Origin: Scalesia atractyloides
Taxonomy: Eukaryota; Streptophyta; Magnoliopsida; Asterales; Asteraceae
Length of the DNA stretch: 64,000 bases
Assembly (NCBI GenBank): GCA_947069175.1
Contig: CAMTDV010000012.1
Span: 37,666,341 to 37,730,340 of the forward strand
Direction: 5' to 3'
This document shows, piece by piece, positions 1 through 10,481 of the stretch. Made by a program: the position numbers and the translations under genes. The notes under the pieces were generated by a model. It saw only the letters and a list, made by a program, of their open reading frames with translations, was not told the DNA's origin and ran no database searches. How positions within the stretch are numbered: the stretch's first letter is position 1; every line of letters starts with the position of its first letter.

Positions 1-497
1 TCTTTAGCAAGGCGCTCCTTTTCAGCAACTCATTTTTTAGCCTCTGCACGCTCTATCTCGTCTATTTCTGCCGCAATATTCACACCCAACTTTTTAACCA
101 AAATCTTCTCAAACAAGCTCATTCTACGATCACTGCGGAGTCTTTCTTCCTCATACTCAACCATTCGAAGACATAGACGTTCATTTTCAGACACAATACT
201 TACAAGCATGGCTACTAGCTGTTGTTTATCTTTAGTTAAAACATTGATCTGCTCATGCAACTCATGTTTCTCTTCATTCAACACATTAATCTGTTCCTGC
301 AACTCCGCTATCTTCACAGTATTCAACAAGACCTGCTTTTGTAACTCATCACCACGTGGGTTGTTGAATGTAAAATCTTCTCCCCCTGGAATATCTCCAA
401 AATCAAAGTCAAAATCAAACTGAGATTGGGGCTGTGAAGTGTGTGGTGGTGGTTGTGGTGTAGCTTGTCTTAGTGTTGGTTATGGAGGCGGTTGAGA
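1..497 (-). pseudogene. Distal part of copia third ORF (coiled coil), broken
   Basis: On the minus strand, 329-30 encodes about 99 residues of strongly heptad-like coiled coil (repeats of EQINVLNEEKHE type), preceded by an acidic Phe/Asp-rich and Pro/Gln-rich linker at about 497-330. The reading continues through a TGA at 30-32 toward the window edge in the same frame, so the TGA is a nonsense change. It is the continuation of the ORF ending at 10,482: element A sits between the two halves with a TGTAG duplication. The coiled coil downstream of pol resembles the env-like/third ORF of SIRE/Maximus copia elements; that is family knowledge, and membership here is inferred from position and style. 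No function can be stated beyond that. Confidence 0.6.
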
Positions 498-1510
498 TGT
501 AGTGTCACACCCCGACCCACAGCGGAATGGAAGTTGGGGCATGATTGGGTTATCACCAAAGCTCATGATATTTACTAACAAGTTTCATATTTATTAAATT
601 TAAATTAAAAATTCAAATATCCAACAAAATTTCATACAAACACAAATAATAATCTAAATGCTCGTTCCAACGAAATAACTTGATTATTCTTCTAAGCCAT
701 CCTAGGTGTTTCTTTACTCAACTTGATCACCTGTATCATGCGTAAAACAGAGGAAATTTTGGGTCAACAAAAGTTGGCAAGTGAACCTTGACAAAACATT
801 TAAGTAAATCAATTTTATCATTGTTTAATTAAGATTGTGCATAATCACATGTGAACAAATGTATAATGTAACAAATCACAAACCACACTGAATGAATATA
901 TGACATGAATGATGATGTATCTGAGATCAAGGCTCAATCGAACGAAGCCGATCTAATGAGGCACCTGATGCTCAACCCGTATCCCACGAGGAACTGATGG
1001 GCCTAATGAAATGAGTGCACTGAAATGATAAAATGTATCCACATATAAACTACACTACAAACAATAACATTTAATCACGAAATATTATTAGCACATGTGT
1101 TAAATAAAATAAAGAAATGATACGACACATGATACACCCAAAACGTGATTAAAACGGGGAATTTGTAGAGATTCACTCACATTGGGTGCGTATTCTTGAG
1201 TGGAAATGAGAGCGCACGAGTTGCGGATTTAACCGACGAGGAAATACTAACCTAAAATAATAACGCGATAACTCGATAAATAAGCAAACTAATATTTTGG
1301 TTAAAAACCTTTGTTTAGATTTTTAAGTTAATTTTTGTGGGTTTTATTGATATAATAAACCTTTAGAAAGTATATATATAAACATTTTAATTGCTTTTAA
1401 ATAAGTCATAAAATGAAATATTAGAATAAAAATAAAAACAAAATATTAAAAAAAAAATTGGTCAGACTGACAAGGCTGTCAGTCGGCCGGTTTATTCGAC
1501 TTATAAGCAT

Positions 1511-1923
1511 GCGTGTGTGAGGCTCGAACCCGTGATCTCTCGGTTGCGTGCACGCAGCTCTTCCAACTGAGCTACGTGTCTAACCCGTAAGAATCCGGAT
1601 TTTAATTAATCTTATACACATATTAAGTTCATTCAATTTTGATCAGATTTAAAAAGAGATTTAAATGGTTCGGCCGGTGTTAGGCAGGGGACTCGATCCC
1701 GCGCCCTTGATTGTGCTACGCACCCAGCCCAACCAACTGGGCTGGGTGTCTAACCCGACAAACCTTGCAGTTTAATTATATTTGTATACTAGATACGCTT
1801 ATACGGTGATGATAGATTTAAAAAGGTTTGAAAACGAACGGGCCAGGGTGTGAGGGAGGGTTCGAACCTGTGATGTGTGAGTGCATTTGCACACAGTCCA
1901 CCACTGGACTGTGTGTCTAACCC
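1511..1923 (-). other. Array of three tRNA-like modules in LTR A (3' copy)
   Basis: Read on the minus strand, modules start near 1923, 1756 and 1586 (167 and 170 bp apart), each with GGGTTAGACAC. Each has a 10-bp hairpin: CACACAGTCC/GGACTGTGTG, CACCCAGCCC/GGGCTGGGTG and CACGTAGCTC/GAGCTGCGTG. B-box-like sequences follow: GGTTCGAACCC, GGATCGAGTCC, GGTTCGAGCCT. The last module has a perfect A-box TAGCTCAGTTGG. Sequence differences between modules are mostly compensatory in the stem. The anticodon arm of a real tRNA is not recognisable, so these are tRNA-derived promoters or structures rather than tRNA genes. Confidence 0.8.
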
Positions 1924-2460
1924 GTTTGAAACTTATAATTTAAATACATAAAACATGAGTTTCGCTTCATCTTCTTCATTTTTAATTCAAGCCAAACCTG
2001 TTCCCGCCCATTTAAATCTGATTACCTCTGATTATCATTACCATGTGATGTTAATTAGATAATATTCAAAGGAAATGAGCAGAAGTTTACCGTAGGGCCG
2101 AAATGGGGGATCACGATTTTCCGGCGAGTGAGTTCCGACAATTCCGGTGGTTTCTCCGGTGCCCAGAGCTTTCCGACGACCGTGGTTTTAGAGAGTGAAT
2201 AGAGGAGATGAGCGAGTTTAGTCAGAGAAAATTCGACTGGTATTTATAATGATGTTTGAGACTCGGTTACTAAAATTTCGAGTTAATTGCCAGCGATTAA
2301 ATCAAGAAATTTACTCAAAACAGAAACGGACAGTTGTGATCTTAGAGGAAAACGCGTCAATTGCCGAGATTTCCGGCGAAAGAAATCGGCGGGTGTTGCA
2401 GGTTCCTCTTAGCGTGAATATAGAAGAATTAAGGTTCTAGAAATAACACCATTAGTGTGT

Positions 2461-2526
2461 GCAGCGTAGTGGTGTTGGTGGTGTCTGTGCAACCGGGGGA
2501 ACCCGGGTTCGATCCCGATTCACCCT
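2461..2526 (+). other. Antisense tRNA-like module in LTR A (3' copy)
   Basis: This plus-strand sequence contains a GTAGTGGTGTTGGTGG A-box-like segment and a consensus B-box GGTTCGATCCC, followed within about 10 bases by CTCTTTTAA and then a longer T-run, the usual polymerase III stop. It points opposite to the element, out of the start of the LTR. In the other LTR (10,209-10,258) the front half is lost in a local deletion/rearrangement. Confidence 0.55.
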
Positions 2527-2746
2527 ATCTCTTTTAATTATTATTTTTTTTATTAAACCTTCTTTAATTATTTACTAATTATGAATATTTATTATTTAAT
2601 TATATTATCTTATTTTAAACATTGATTATTATTATTATATATGTATTATTGTAAACAAACAAAATAATAACACGACATAATATAAAATATACTTCGATTG
2701 ATAAATTGGGGCGGGTTTTCGAAACACGATTTACACAAATGTTATA

Positions 2747-2761
2747 GTATCCCCTTCTTTT
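2747..2761 (-). other. Polypurine tract of element A
   Basis: The minus strand reads AAAAGAAGGGGATAC directly before the 3' LTR start, the expected plus-strand priming site. Confidence 0.8.
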
Positions 2762-2790
2762 AGAAATTTCGTCCCGAAATTTAAGTAGTA

Positions 2791-3226
2791 GTGGTAACCA
2801 GAAAGAGATGCGGGTACTTTTCGCGCATTGAGTCTTCACGTTCCCAAGTAAACTCGGGTCCTCGTTTTGACTCCCAACGCACCCTGACGATTGGAATACG
2901 ACTTCGCCTTAAACGCTTCTCACTGAAATCCATGATTTCCACTGGTCTTTCAACGAAGTGCATTGATTCATCGACTTGAATGTCTTCTAGAGGGATATGG
3001 AGGTTTTCGTCGGCGAGGCACTTTTTCAAGTTGATACGTGGAACGTGGGATGTATTTTGTTGAGTTCTTCTGGTAGGTCAAGCTTGTAGGCTACAGGTCC
3101 TACTCTTTCTAGTATCTTGAAAGGTACTACGTAGCATGGTGCTAGCTTGCCCTTTTGGCCAAAACGAACCACTCCCTTCCACGATGATACTTTCAAAAGT
3201 ACTTGATCACCAACACAAAACTCCAA
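2791..3226 (-). pseudogene. Integrase C-terminus and chromodomain-like region, element A
   Basis: Two frames cover this end of pol. 3226-3026 begins EFCVGDQVLLKVSSWKG, the conserved GPY/F-type integrase tail, and ends KIHPTFHVS. The other frame, 3029-2781, gives IPIVRVRWESKRGPEFTWE and KYPHLF, the typical Tekay/Del group II chromodomain ending. The change of frame between them, near 3030, is a frameshift. In intact relatives this segment targets integration to chromatin; here it cannot be made as one protein. The last residues lie about 30 bp from the polypurine tract. Confidence 0.8.
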
Positions 3227-3286
3227 GGGCTTTCGTCGTTTGTCAGCATAACTCTTTTGACGACTTTGAGCCGCTAGAAGATTGTT

Positions 3287-3856
3287 TCAAATTTGAAGGA
3301 TTTTGTCGGTTGTTTCTTGAATCAATTCAGGTTCGGTGATTTGCGCTTCTCCAATTTCGTGCCAACATACTGGAGATCGGCATTTACGACTATATAAAGC
3401 TTCAAAAGGAGCCATGCCGATACTTGAATGATAGTTGTTGTTGTACGAAAACTCGACTAACGGTAGATGAGCGTCCCAGTTCCCTTTGAAGTCTATGACA
3501 CATGCTTGAAGCATGTCTTCAAGGGTTTGGATGGTGCGTTCAGATTGACCATCAGTTTGAGGGTGAAAGGCGGTGCTGAGGTCTAACCGTGTACCCAAAG
3601 CGGTTTGTACGGCTCGCCATGTTCGTGAAGTGAAACGACCATCACGGTCTGAAATGATGCTTAACGGTACACCATGATGGCTTACGATCTCGTTGATGTA
3701 GATACGAGCTAACTTCTCGTTCTTGAAGTCCTCGTGAATCGGAATGAAGTGAGCTGATTTTGTAAGACGATCAATGATTACCCATATGGTGTCATACCCA
3801 CTGGAGGTGCGAGGTAACCCGGTAATGAAGTCCATGGTTATTTTTCCCACTTCCAT
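3287..3856 (-). pseudogene. Integrase catalytic core, element A
   Basis: About 189 residues carry the retroviral integrase core: first Asp in TMDFITGLP, second Asp in SIISDRDGRFTS, and Glu in HPQTDGQSERTIQTLEDML. The three DDE residues are all present. The frame overlaps the preceding zinc-binding segment by some 19 bases in another frame, which marks an indel at about 3845. It ends at a stop at 3287 before the tail domain, another lesion. Confidence 0.88.
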
Positions 3857-4242
3857 ACAGGTATTTCGGGTTGGACTAGAAGTCCTGAAGGTCTTTGATG
3901 TTCAGCTTTCACTTTGGAACATGTAAGGCACTTGGAAACAAAAACAGCGATATCCTTTTTCATGCCAGGCCACCAATAAATGTATCGTAGGTCTTGATAC
4001 ATTTTATCGGCTCCTGGGTGTATGGAGTATCGTGTTTTGTGTGCCTCACTCATGAGGAAATCACGAAGGTTGTCGTGATCGGGAATCCATATGTGGTTTA
4101 AATAATATAGAATACCGTCGGATTTGGTTTCAATTTTGAGTTCAGCTCCACATGACAGCTCATCACGTACGTCATTTCCGTTACAGAGATATGTTGAGCT
4201 GCCCGGATTCGATCCTTGATATCGGTTATGATTTACGAACAT
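3838..4242 (-). pseudogene. Integrase zinc-binding (HHCC) region, element A
   Basis: EAHKTRYSIHPGADKMY followed by WWPGMKKDIAVFVSKCLTC supplies the two His and two Cys of the integrase N-terminal zinc domain. The segment is out of frame with both the RNase H upstream and the core downstream, showing two separate frameshifts. Confidence 0.85.
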
Positions 4243-5436
4243 AGAAGACGAATAGAGTTCGCATATCCCTTTCGACTGAGCGCATCAGCCACCACGTTTG
4301 CCTTGCCAGGATGATACCAAATCTCGTAGTCGTAATCGTTGAGCAGTTTAACCCATCTTCGTTGCCTCATATTCAACTCTTTTTGATTGAAGATATGCTG
4401 GAGACTCTTGTGGTCAGTGTATATTTCACACTTGGTACCGTAAAGATAATGTCTCCATGTCTTGAGAGCGAACACAACGGCTCCAAGTTCCAGGTCGTGG
4501 GTGGTGTAATTTTTCTCATGAACTTTGAGTTGCCTAGAGGCATAGGCTATCACCTTTCCTCTTTGCATCAACACACAGCCTAGACCTTGCCCTGATGCGT
4601 CGCAAGAAACCACAAAGTCATCGCAACCCTCAGGGAGTGTAAGGATAGGTGCGTCACAAAGCCTTTGCTTTAAAGTTTGGAAGGCCTCCTCTTGCTTAGG
4701 TCCCCAAATGAAGGGTTTTCCATTGTGGGTCAAGGCAGTGAGCGGAACGGCGATACGGGAAAAATTGGCAATGAAGCGTCGGTAATAACCAGCCAAGCCA
4801 AGAAATGACCTAACTTCAGTAGGGGTGCGTGGCGCTTGCCATTCTTGTACTGCCTTGATTTTCGAAGGATCGACATGAATCCCTTTGTCATTGACGACAT
4901 GACCAAGGAATTGTACTTCTCTTAACCTGAATTCGCATTTTGAGAACTTAGCGTAAAGCTTTTCAGTCCTTAAGAGTGTAAGAATGAGTCGAAGGTGTCG
5001 CTCATGATCGGATTTTGACTTGGAGTAGATAAGAATGTCGTCGATGAAGACTATGACGAAACAGTCGAGGTAGGGTTTGCATACCCTATTCATCAAATCC
5101 ATGAAGACAGCGGGGGCGTTGGTTAAACCGAAGGGCATAACCATGAACTCATAATGACCATAACGAGTTCGGAAGGCAGTTTTTGGAATATCTTCTTCGC
5201 GCACTCTAAGCTGATGATAACCAGAACAAAGGTCGATTTTGGATAAACATATGGCGCCTTGAAGTTGGTCTAGAAGGTCATCAATACGAGGCAGTGGATA
5301 GCGATTCTTAACCGCCAACTTGTTGAGTTCTCTATTCAATGCACATGCGAAACGTTCCATCTTTCTTCCTCACAAAAAGAACGGGCGCACCCCAAGGCGA
5401 TGAGCTAGGACGTATGAATCCTTTGTCAGTCAGCTC
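4233..5436 (-). pseudogene. Reverse transcriptase and RNase H, element A
   Basis: From 5360 the open stretch of 375 residues contains the RT palm (RYPLPRIDDLLDQL, MPFGLTNAPAVF, VFIDDILIYSKS, LGHVV) and RNase H (SCDASGQGLG, TTHDLELGAVVFALKTWRHYLYG and TDHKSL). The catalytic FIDD and RNase H acidic residues remain. Just upstream, 5436-5361 still encodes KGFIRPSSSPWGAPVLFV and RMCIE, but is separated by an in-frame TAG where relatives have a tyrosine codon, and by a frameshift from the protease part. RT copies the genomic RNA in cytoplasmic particles. Confidence 0.9.
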
Positions 5437-6477
5437 TTACAGTTGACTGGCCAACTCTTGCATCTCGGATGGAGCTAACCTATAGGGAGATTTTGCAACC
5501 GGTGTAGCACCAGGCACAAGATCGATTCGAAATTCGATTTCACGCACAGGAGGAAGTCCTGAAACATCGTCGGGAAAAACTTGCGGGAATTCTTTCACAA
5601 TTGGAATATCTTCGAGCTTCCTCTCCTTGCCTTCCTTCTTGACGACATGAGCTAGAAATGCGACGTAATTCTTGCGAAGATAACTTCGGGCTTGAAGGCA
5701 GGACATCAATTTGAGCCCTTTCGAAGGAGTTTCCCCAAAGATACGTAGTGTCTGACCGTCGGCGAGAGGAATACGAATGAACTTTTCATGGAACACCACT
5801 TCAGCGTGATGTTGGCTGAGCCAGTCCTTACCGATGATAACATCAAAACTTCCCAATTTCATAGGAATGAGATCAATTGAAAAATCATGATCATTTAGGG
5901 TGAGAGTACAATCGCGTATAATAGAATTTAATGAAGTGGGTTTTCCGTCAGCAACTTCCACCGTCAGAGATTCAACGAGATTATCACGAGGTTGGTCGAG
6001 AATAGATTCGAATTCTAAAGACACAAAGCTCTTATCCGCACTAGTATCGAATAATATGGATACATAACTACCATTTACGAGAAACGTACCGTTGACCACA
6101 TTGTTGTCAGCCCTGGCTTGGTTGGCGTTGATATTGAAAGCTCTTCCTCTAGCAGGTGGAGGAGCTTGGTTGGCTTGGTTTACCGGGTTTGCTTGAGCTT
6201 GGGCATGGATGATGTTCACCAGGCGTGGGCAAGTATTCCTGAAGTGGTTTGGGTCCCCACAATTCAAACAGGCTCGTATGGATTGCATCATGGGGTAGTT
6301 GGGTTGGTAATAAGGTTGGGTTGCGAGTTGTGCAGGGGTAGAAGTAAGGGTTGTTGGGCTTGGCCCATCATTTGATTTTGGGTTTGGGTTGGAGGTTGAC
6401 TGTGGTTCGATCGCTGAAGGGTACGACAGGTTTGGATAGTGTGACCCGAATGGCCACAACTTGTGCAATGTTGGCAA
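5437..6477 (-). pseudogene. Gag zinc knuckle and aspartic protease, element A
   Basis: The 346-residue frame holds the CCHC knuckle CLNCGDPNHFRNTC, a Pro/Asn/Gln-rich linker, and then a retropepsin. Its active-site motif reads ILFDTSADKSFVS where the family has D-T/S-G-A, so the glycine after the catalytic Asp-Thr is replaced by serine. The flap/second half GSFDVIIGKDWLS is recognisable. It continues to the conserved FPDDVSGLPPVREIEF linker just before RT. It overlaps the preceding gag frame from 6477 to 6288, so a frameshift lies in the low-complexity linker. Confidence 0.85.
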
Positions 6478-7454
6478 GGGTTTTCAGGAGGGTGATGGTA
6501 TTGGCAACGGTTACACTTTGGGTGTGGGCCAGTGTATGGCCTTTTGAATGGTGTGGCTAGAGGGGCAATTTGGGTGATTGGAGCAGCAGTGATTGGAGGG
6601 TTGGTTTGGGTGACAGCAAAGTTCTTATCGTTTCGCTTCCTCTTACCAGCAAACTTCGAGGATGAACCTGAGTGGTTTGGAATTGGGGTCTCAATGGGTA
6701 CTTTCTTCTTCTCATCTTTAAAATTGCCCTTTCGAATGCGATTTTCAGTGAGTTCCGTAGCTAACTCCACTACGGCTTCGAGTGTTGCAGGCGAAGTGCT
6801 TAAAACCGAATCTTGAATTTTCGGGGGGAGGCCTCGAATGTAGTGTTCAATTAAGCGGTATAATGGGGTGAACAGATTGGGAACCATTTGGTTCAACTCA
6901 AGGAACCTCTTGTTGTAGGAGGTGTGATCCCCTTCTTTTTGCTTTAGAGCATAGAATTCATCTTCAAGCTTCTTGATCTCGCTTCTAGGGCAAAAACGTC
7001 TTGTCATGACCTCTCTTAATTCTTCCCATGATAAGGCCATGGCATCGTCTACACCTCGCTTTCCTTTTTCCGTGTTTCACCAGGTAAGGGCTACCCCAAA
7101 CAATCTTCTAGTCGCGTAACGTACCTTACGGTCCTCAGGACAGTCGCAATTGAGAAAGGTGTTTTCCATCTCCTCAAACCAGTGGAGGAGAGCGGTGACA
7201 CCTTCAGTCCCTTCATATTTTGGGGGATCGCAAGACTTGAAGTGTTTGTAGGTGCATTTAGGGGTTTTGGGAGGAGGGTTGGCGACGCTTTGGTCTTCTT
7301 GGTTGGGAGGGTTAATGGGATTAGCGGTGAGGGCTTGCTGAACTTGTAGCACGATGTCAGGAAGCACTGCGGCCATTTGTTTAGCAATTTGCGTGGCCAA
7401 GCGTTCGTTTAACTTTCCTGACCTTCTACCTCCACGTAATTGCCTAGTAGACAT
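6288..7454 (-). pseudogene. Gag capsid region, element A
   Basis: The start at 7454 (MSTRQLRGGRRSGKL) is the same as in elements B and C. The capsid motif YEGTEGVTALLHWFEEMENT is followed by W-stop at 7077: the WWNTEK of sister elements has become TGG TGA, a single nonsense change. The frame resumes in the same register (7040-6288) with FCPRSEIKKLEDEFYALKQK, LIEHYIRGLP and a first set of Cys/His knuckles (CNRCQYHH, CTSCGHSGHTIQTC) before the shift near 6350. Confidence 0.9.
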
Positions 7455-8290
7455 CTACAGGAATATATGTAGGGAGATTGTGAGTTCAAGAATTTCCTAG
7501 GTGTCATGTGTCGTAAAAAGAATGAAAACAACATAACTGAAAATAATTTAACTACATCCATAGGATGTCTTGGGTTTGCTCATGTTTGGGCCTCCAAATG
7601 TCCCCCATACCATTGCCTGTGTAGTCATATGTGCCCCCATGACTATTGGGCTTGGTAGGATTCACATTGGTGTCGGCGGGTTAACACTCGCACCACCCGA
7701 ATGAAAATCGTAAAACATGATTGCGAGATGTATGGTCGGAGGGTGTCCAGGTATGGACACAATGACAACTCAAAGTAGGGTTAGTTCACACGACGTTTGG
7801 TATAGCATGCTTTGGCCTAATAGGTCCTTCGTACTGTCATCGTTAGTCCCCAGGTAGGCAAACTGGTCCTTTATTTTGGATTTATACGAATGCCAAGCCT
7901 AGACAGGACGTTCCGATACCGGTACTCGTACCCTTCCAGTTACTACATGCCCGTCATGAAAACTCACTTTGATGTGATTTGAAAAATATGAAAACATTGC
8001 AAAAATCTTTGAAAAGAAATAACAGAAATTGTGAAATTTTGAGATGTGTGCTTTCATAGATATGATATGATATGATATGAGGGTATGATCTATGATGAGC
8101 ATTGCATATTAACATGTACTTGTGAAAATGTTTGCATAATGTTGTGTGTGAATATAAACATGAAACATTAAAACATCATGAATTTTGCATGTAACACATA
8201 AACAATTTAAATCTAGTCAACTATAGTATAGGCTCTAAAGGTCTAATAACCTATCCTATATCCCTATAGTCACAAGCTCTGATACCAATC
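7455..8290 (-). other. Leader and iMet primer binding site, element A
   Basis: The minus-strand sequence TGGTATCAGAGC at 8287-8276, three bases inside the 5' LTR, matches the 3' end of initiator tRNA-Met. Between it and gag lies an untranslated leader of about 820 bp. The block 7740-7965 is almost the same nucleotide sequence as leaders in B (40,200-40,440) and C (62,555-62,790). Frames are broken by indels here while the nucleotides persist. Confidence 0.8.
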
Positions 8291-10476
8291 TATCACACCG
8301 CGACCCGCAGCGGAATAGAAGTTGGGGCATGATTGGGTTATCACCAAAGCTTATGATATTTACTAACAAGTTTCATATTTATTAAATTTAAATTAAAAAT
8401 TCAAATATCCAACAAAATTTCATACAAACACAAATAATAATCTAAATGCTTGTTCCAATGAAATAACTTGATTATTCTTCTAGGCCATCCTAGGTGTTTC
8501 TTTCCTCAACTTGATCACCTGTATCATGCGTAAAACAGAGGAAATTTTGGGTCAACAAAAGTTGGCGAGTGAACCTTGACAAAACATTTAAGTAAATCAA
8601 TTTTATCATTGTTTAATTAAGATTGTGCATAATCACATGTGAATAAATGTATAATGTAACAAATCACAAACCACACTGAATGAATATATGACATGAATGA
8701 TGATGTATCTGAGATCAAGGCTCAATCGAACGAAGCCGATCTAATGAGGCACCTGATGCTCAACCCGTATCCCACGAGGAACTGATGGGCCTAATGAAAT
8801 GAGTGCACTGAAATGATAAAATGTATCCACATATAAACCACACTACAAACAATACACATTTGATCATGAAATGATATTAGCACAAGTGTTAAATAAAATA
8901 AAGAAATGATACGACACATGATACACCCCAAAACGTGATTAAAACGGGAATTTGTAGAGATTCACTCACATTGTGTGCGTATTCTTGAGTGGAAATGAGG
9001 GCGCACGAGTTGCGGATTTAACCGACGAGGAAATACTAACCTAAAATAATAACGCGATAACTCGATAAATAAGCAAACTAATATTTTGGTTAAAAACCTT
9101 TGTTTAGATTTTTAAGTTAATTTTTGTGGGTTTTATTGATATAATAAACCTTTAGAAAGTATATATATATAAACATTTTAATTGCTTTTAAATAAGTCAT
9201 AAAATTAAATATTAGAATAAAAATAAAAACAAAATATTAAAAAAAAATTGGTCAGACTGACAAGGCTGTCAGTCGGCCGGTTTATTCGACTAATAAGCAT
9301 GCGTGTGTGAGGCTCGAACCCGTGACCTCTCGGTTGCGTGCACGCAGCTCTTCCAACTGAGTTACGTGTCTAACCCGTAAGAATCCGGATTTTAATTAAT
9401 CTTATACACATATTAAGTTCATTCAATTTTGATCAGATTTAAAAAGAGATTTAAATGGTTCGGCCGGTGTTAGGCAGGGGACTCGATCCCGCGCCCTTGA
9501 TTGTGCTACGCACCCAGCCCAACCAACTGGGCTAGGTGTCTAACCCGACAAACCTTGCAGTTTAATTATATTTGTATACTAGATACGCTTATACGGTGAT
9601 GATAGATTTAAAAAGGTTTGAAAACGAACGGGCCGGGGTGTGAGGGAGGGTTCGAACCTTTGACGTGTGAGTGCATTTGCACACAGTCGACCACTGGACT
9701 GTGTCTAACCCGTTTGAAACTTATAATTTAAATACATAAAACATGAGTTTCGCTTCATCTTCTTCATTTTGAATTCAAGCCAAACCTGTTCCCGTCCATT
9801 TAAATCTGATTACCTCTGATTATCATTACCACGTGATGTTAATTAGATAATATTCAAAGGAAATGAGCAGAAGTTTACCGTAGGACCGAAATGGGGGATC
9901 ACGATTTTCCGGCGGGTGAGTTCCGACAATTCCGGTGGTTTCTCCGGTGCCCAGAGCTTTCCGACGACCGTGGTTTTAGAGATTGAATAGAGGAGATGAG
10001 CGAGTTTAGTCCGAGAAAATTCGACTGGTATTTATAATGATGTTTGAGACTCGGTTACTAAAATTTCGAGTTAATTGCCAGCGATTAAATCAATAAATTT
10101 ACTCAAAATAGAAACGGACAGTTGTGATCTTAGAGGAAAACGCGTCAATTGCCGAGATTTCCGGCGAAAGAAATCGGCGGGTGTTGTAGGTTCCGGCGAA
10201 AGAAACCGGCGTGGTGTCTGTGCAACCGGGGGAACCCGGGTTCGATCCCGGTTCACCCTATCTCTTTTAATTATTATTTTTTTTATTAAACCTTCTTTAA
10301 TTATTTACTAGTTATGAATATTTATTATTTAATTATATTATCTTATTTTAAACATTGATTATTATTATATATGTATTATTGTAAACAAACAAAATAATAA
10401 CACGGCGTAATATAAAATATACTCCGATTGATAAATTGGGGTGGGTTTTCGAAACCCGATTTACACAAATGTTACA
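8291..10476 (-). repeat. 5' LTR of element A
   Basis: It matches 503-2746 apart from scattered substitutions and a local deletion near 10,185-10,210. It carries tRNA-like modules at 9301-9711 (minus) and the remaining half of the antisense module at 10,209-10,258. It starts TATCAC instead of TGTCAC at 8291, a terminal mutation. Confidence 0.92.
9301..9711 (-). other. Array of three tRNA-like modules in LTR A (5' copy)
   Basis: It has the same three modules as at 1511-1923. Small decay is visible: GTTACGTG for GCTACGTG in the Lys-like module, a G at the loop-proximal stem in the third, and loss of two bases of the GTGTGTC arm. The damage is modest compared with elsewhere in the LTR. Confidence 0.75.
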
Positions 10477-10481
10477 TGTAG

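Larger units (their letters stand above)
503..2746 (-). repeat. 3' LTR of element A
   Basis: This is the direct repeat of 8291-10476. It ends GTTATA where the other copy reads GTTACA. It contains three sense tRNA-like modules (1511-1923), one antisense module (2461-2526), and a short stem-loop motif GATCAAGGCTC...AGCCGATC at 925-953. No protein-coding content is convincing. Confidence 0.92.
503..10476 (-). mobile_element. Tekay-type Ty3/gypsy LTR retrotransposon A, full length, decayed
   Basis: It is bounded by TG...CA LTRs and a perfect 5-bp target duplication TGTAG at 498-502 and 10,477-10,481. On the minus strand the order is LTR, initiator-Met tRNA primer site, leader, gag, protease, reverse transcriptase, RNase H, integrase, chromodomain-like end, polypurine tract, LTR. 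The integrase end EFTWERED..KYPHLF and the iMet primer site fit the Tekay/Del chromovirus lineage. Nonsense changes and frameshifts in gag, the protease-RT junction and integrase make it non-coding as it stands. LTRs are 2,244 and 2,186 bp and visibly diverged, so it is older than element B. It interrupts an even older copia third ORF. Confidence 0.93.

Noticed and set aside
1511..1586. Genuine tRNA-Lys or tRNA-Ala gene
   Set aside because: The D-arm and B-box match, but the anticodon arm does not pair and the D-stem is extended to 10 bp; it lies inside an LTR and recurs in every copy.
6118..6816. Plus-strand open frames opposite gag
   Set aside because: Shadow frames of the minus-strand gag linker, with biased Gly/Trp/Val content and no domain.
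10071..10311. Open frames in the LTR of element A
   Set aside because: Both strands are open over a CCGGCGAAAG-rich LTR stretch; not conserved between the two LTRs.
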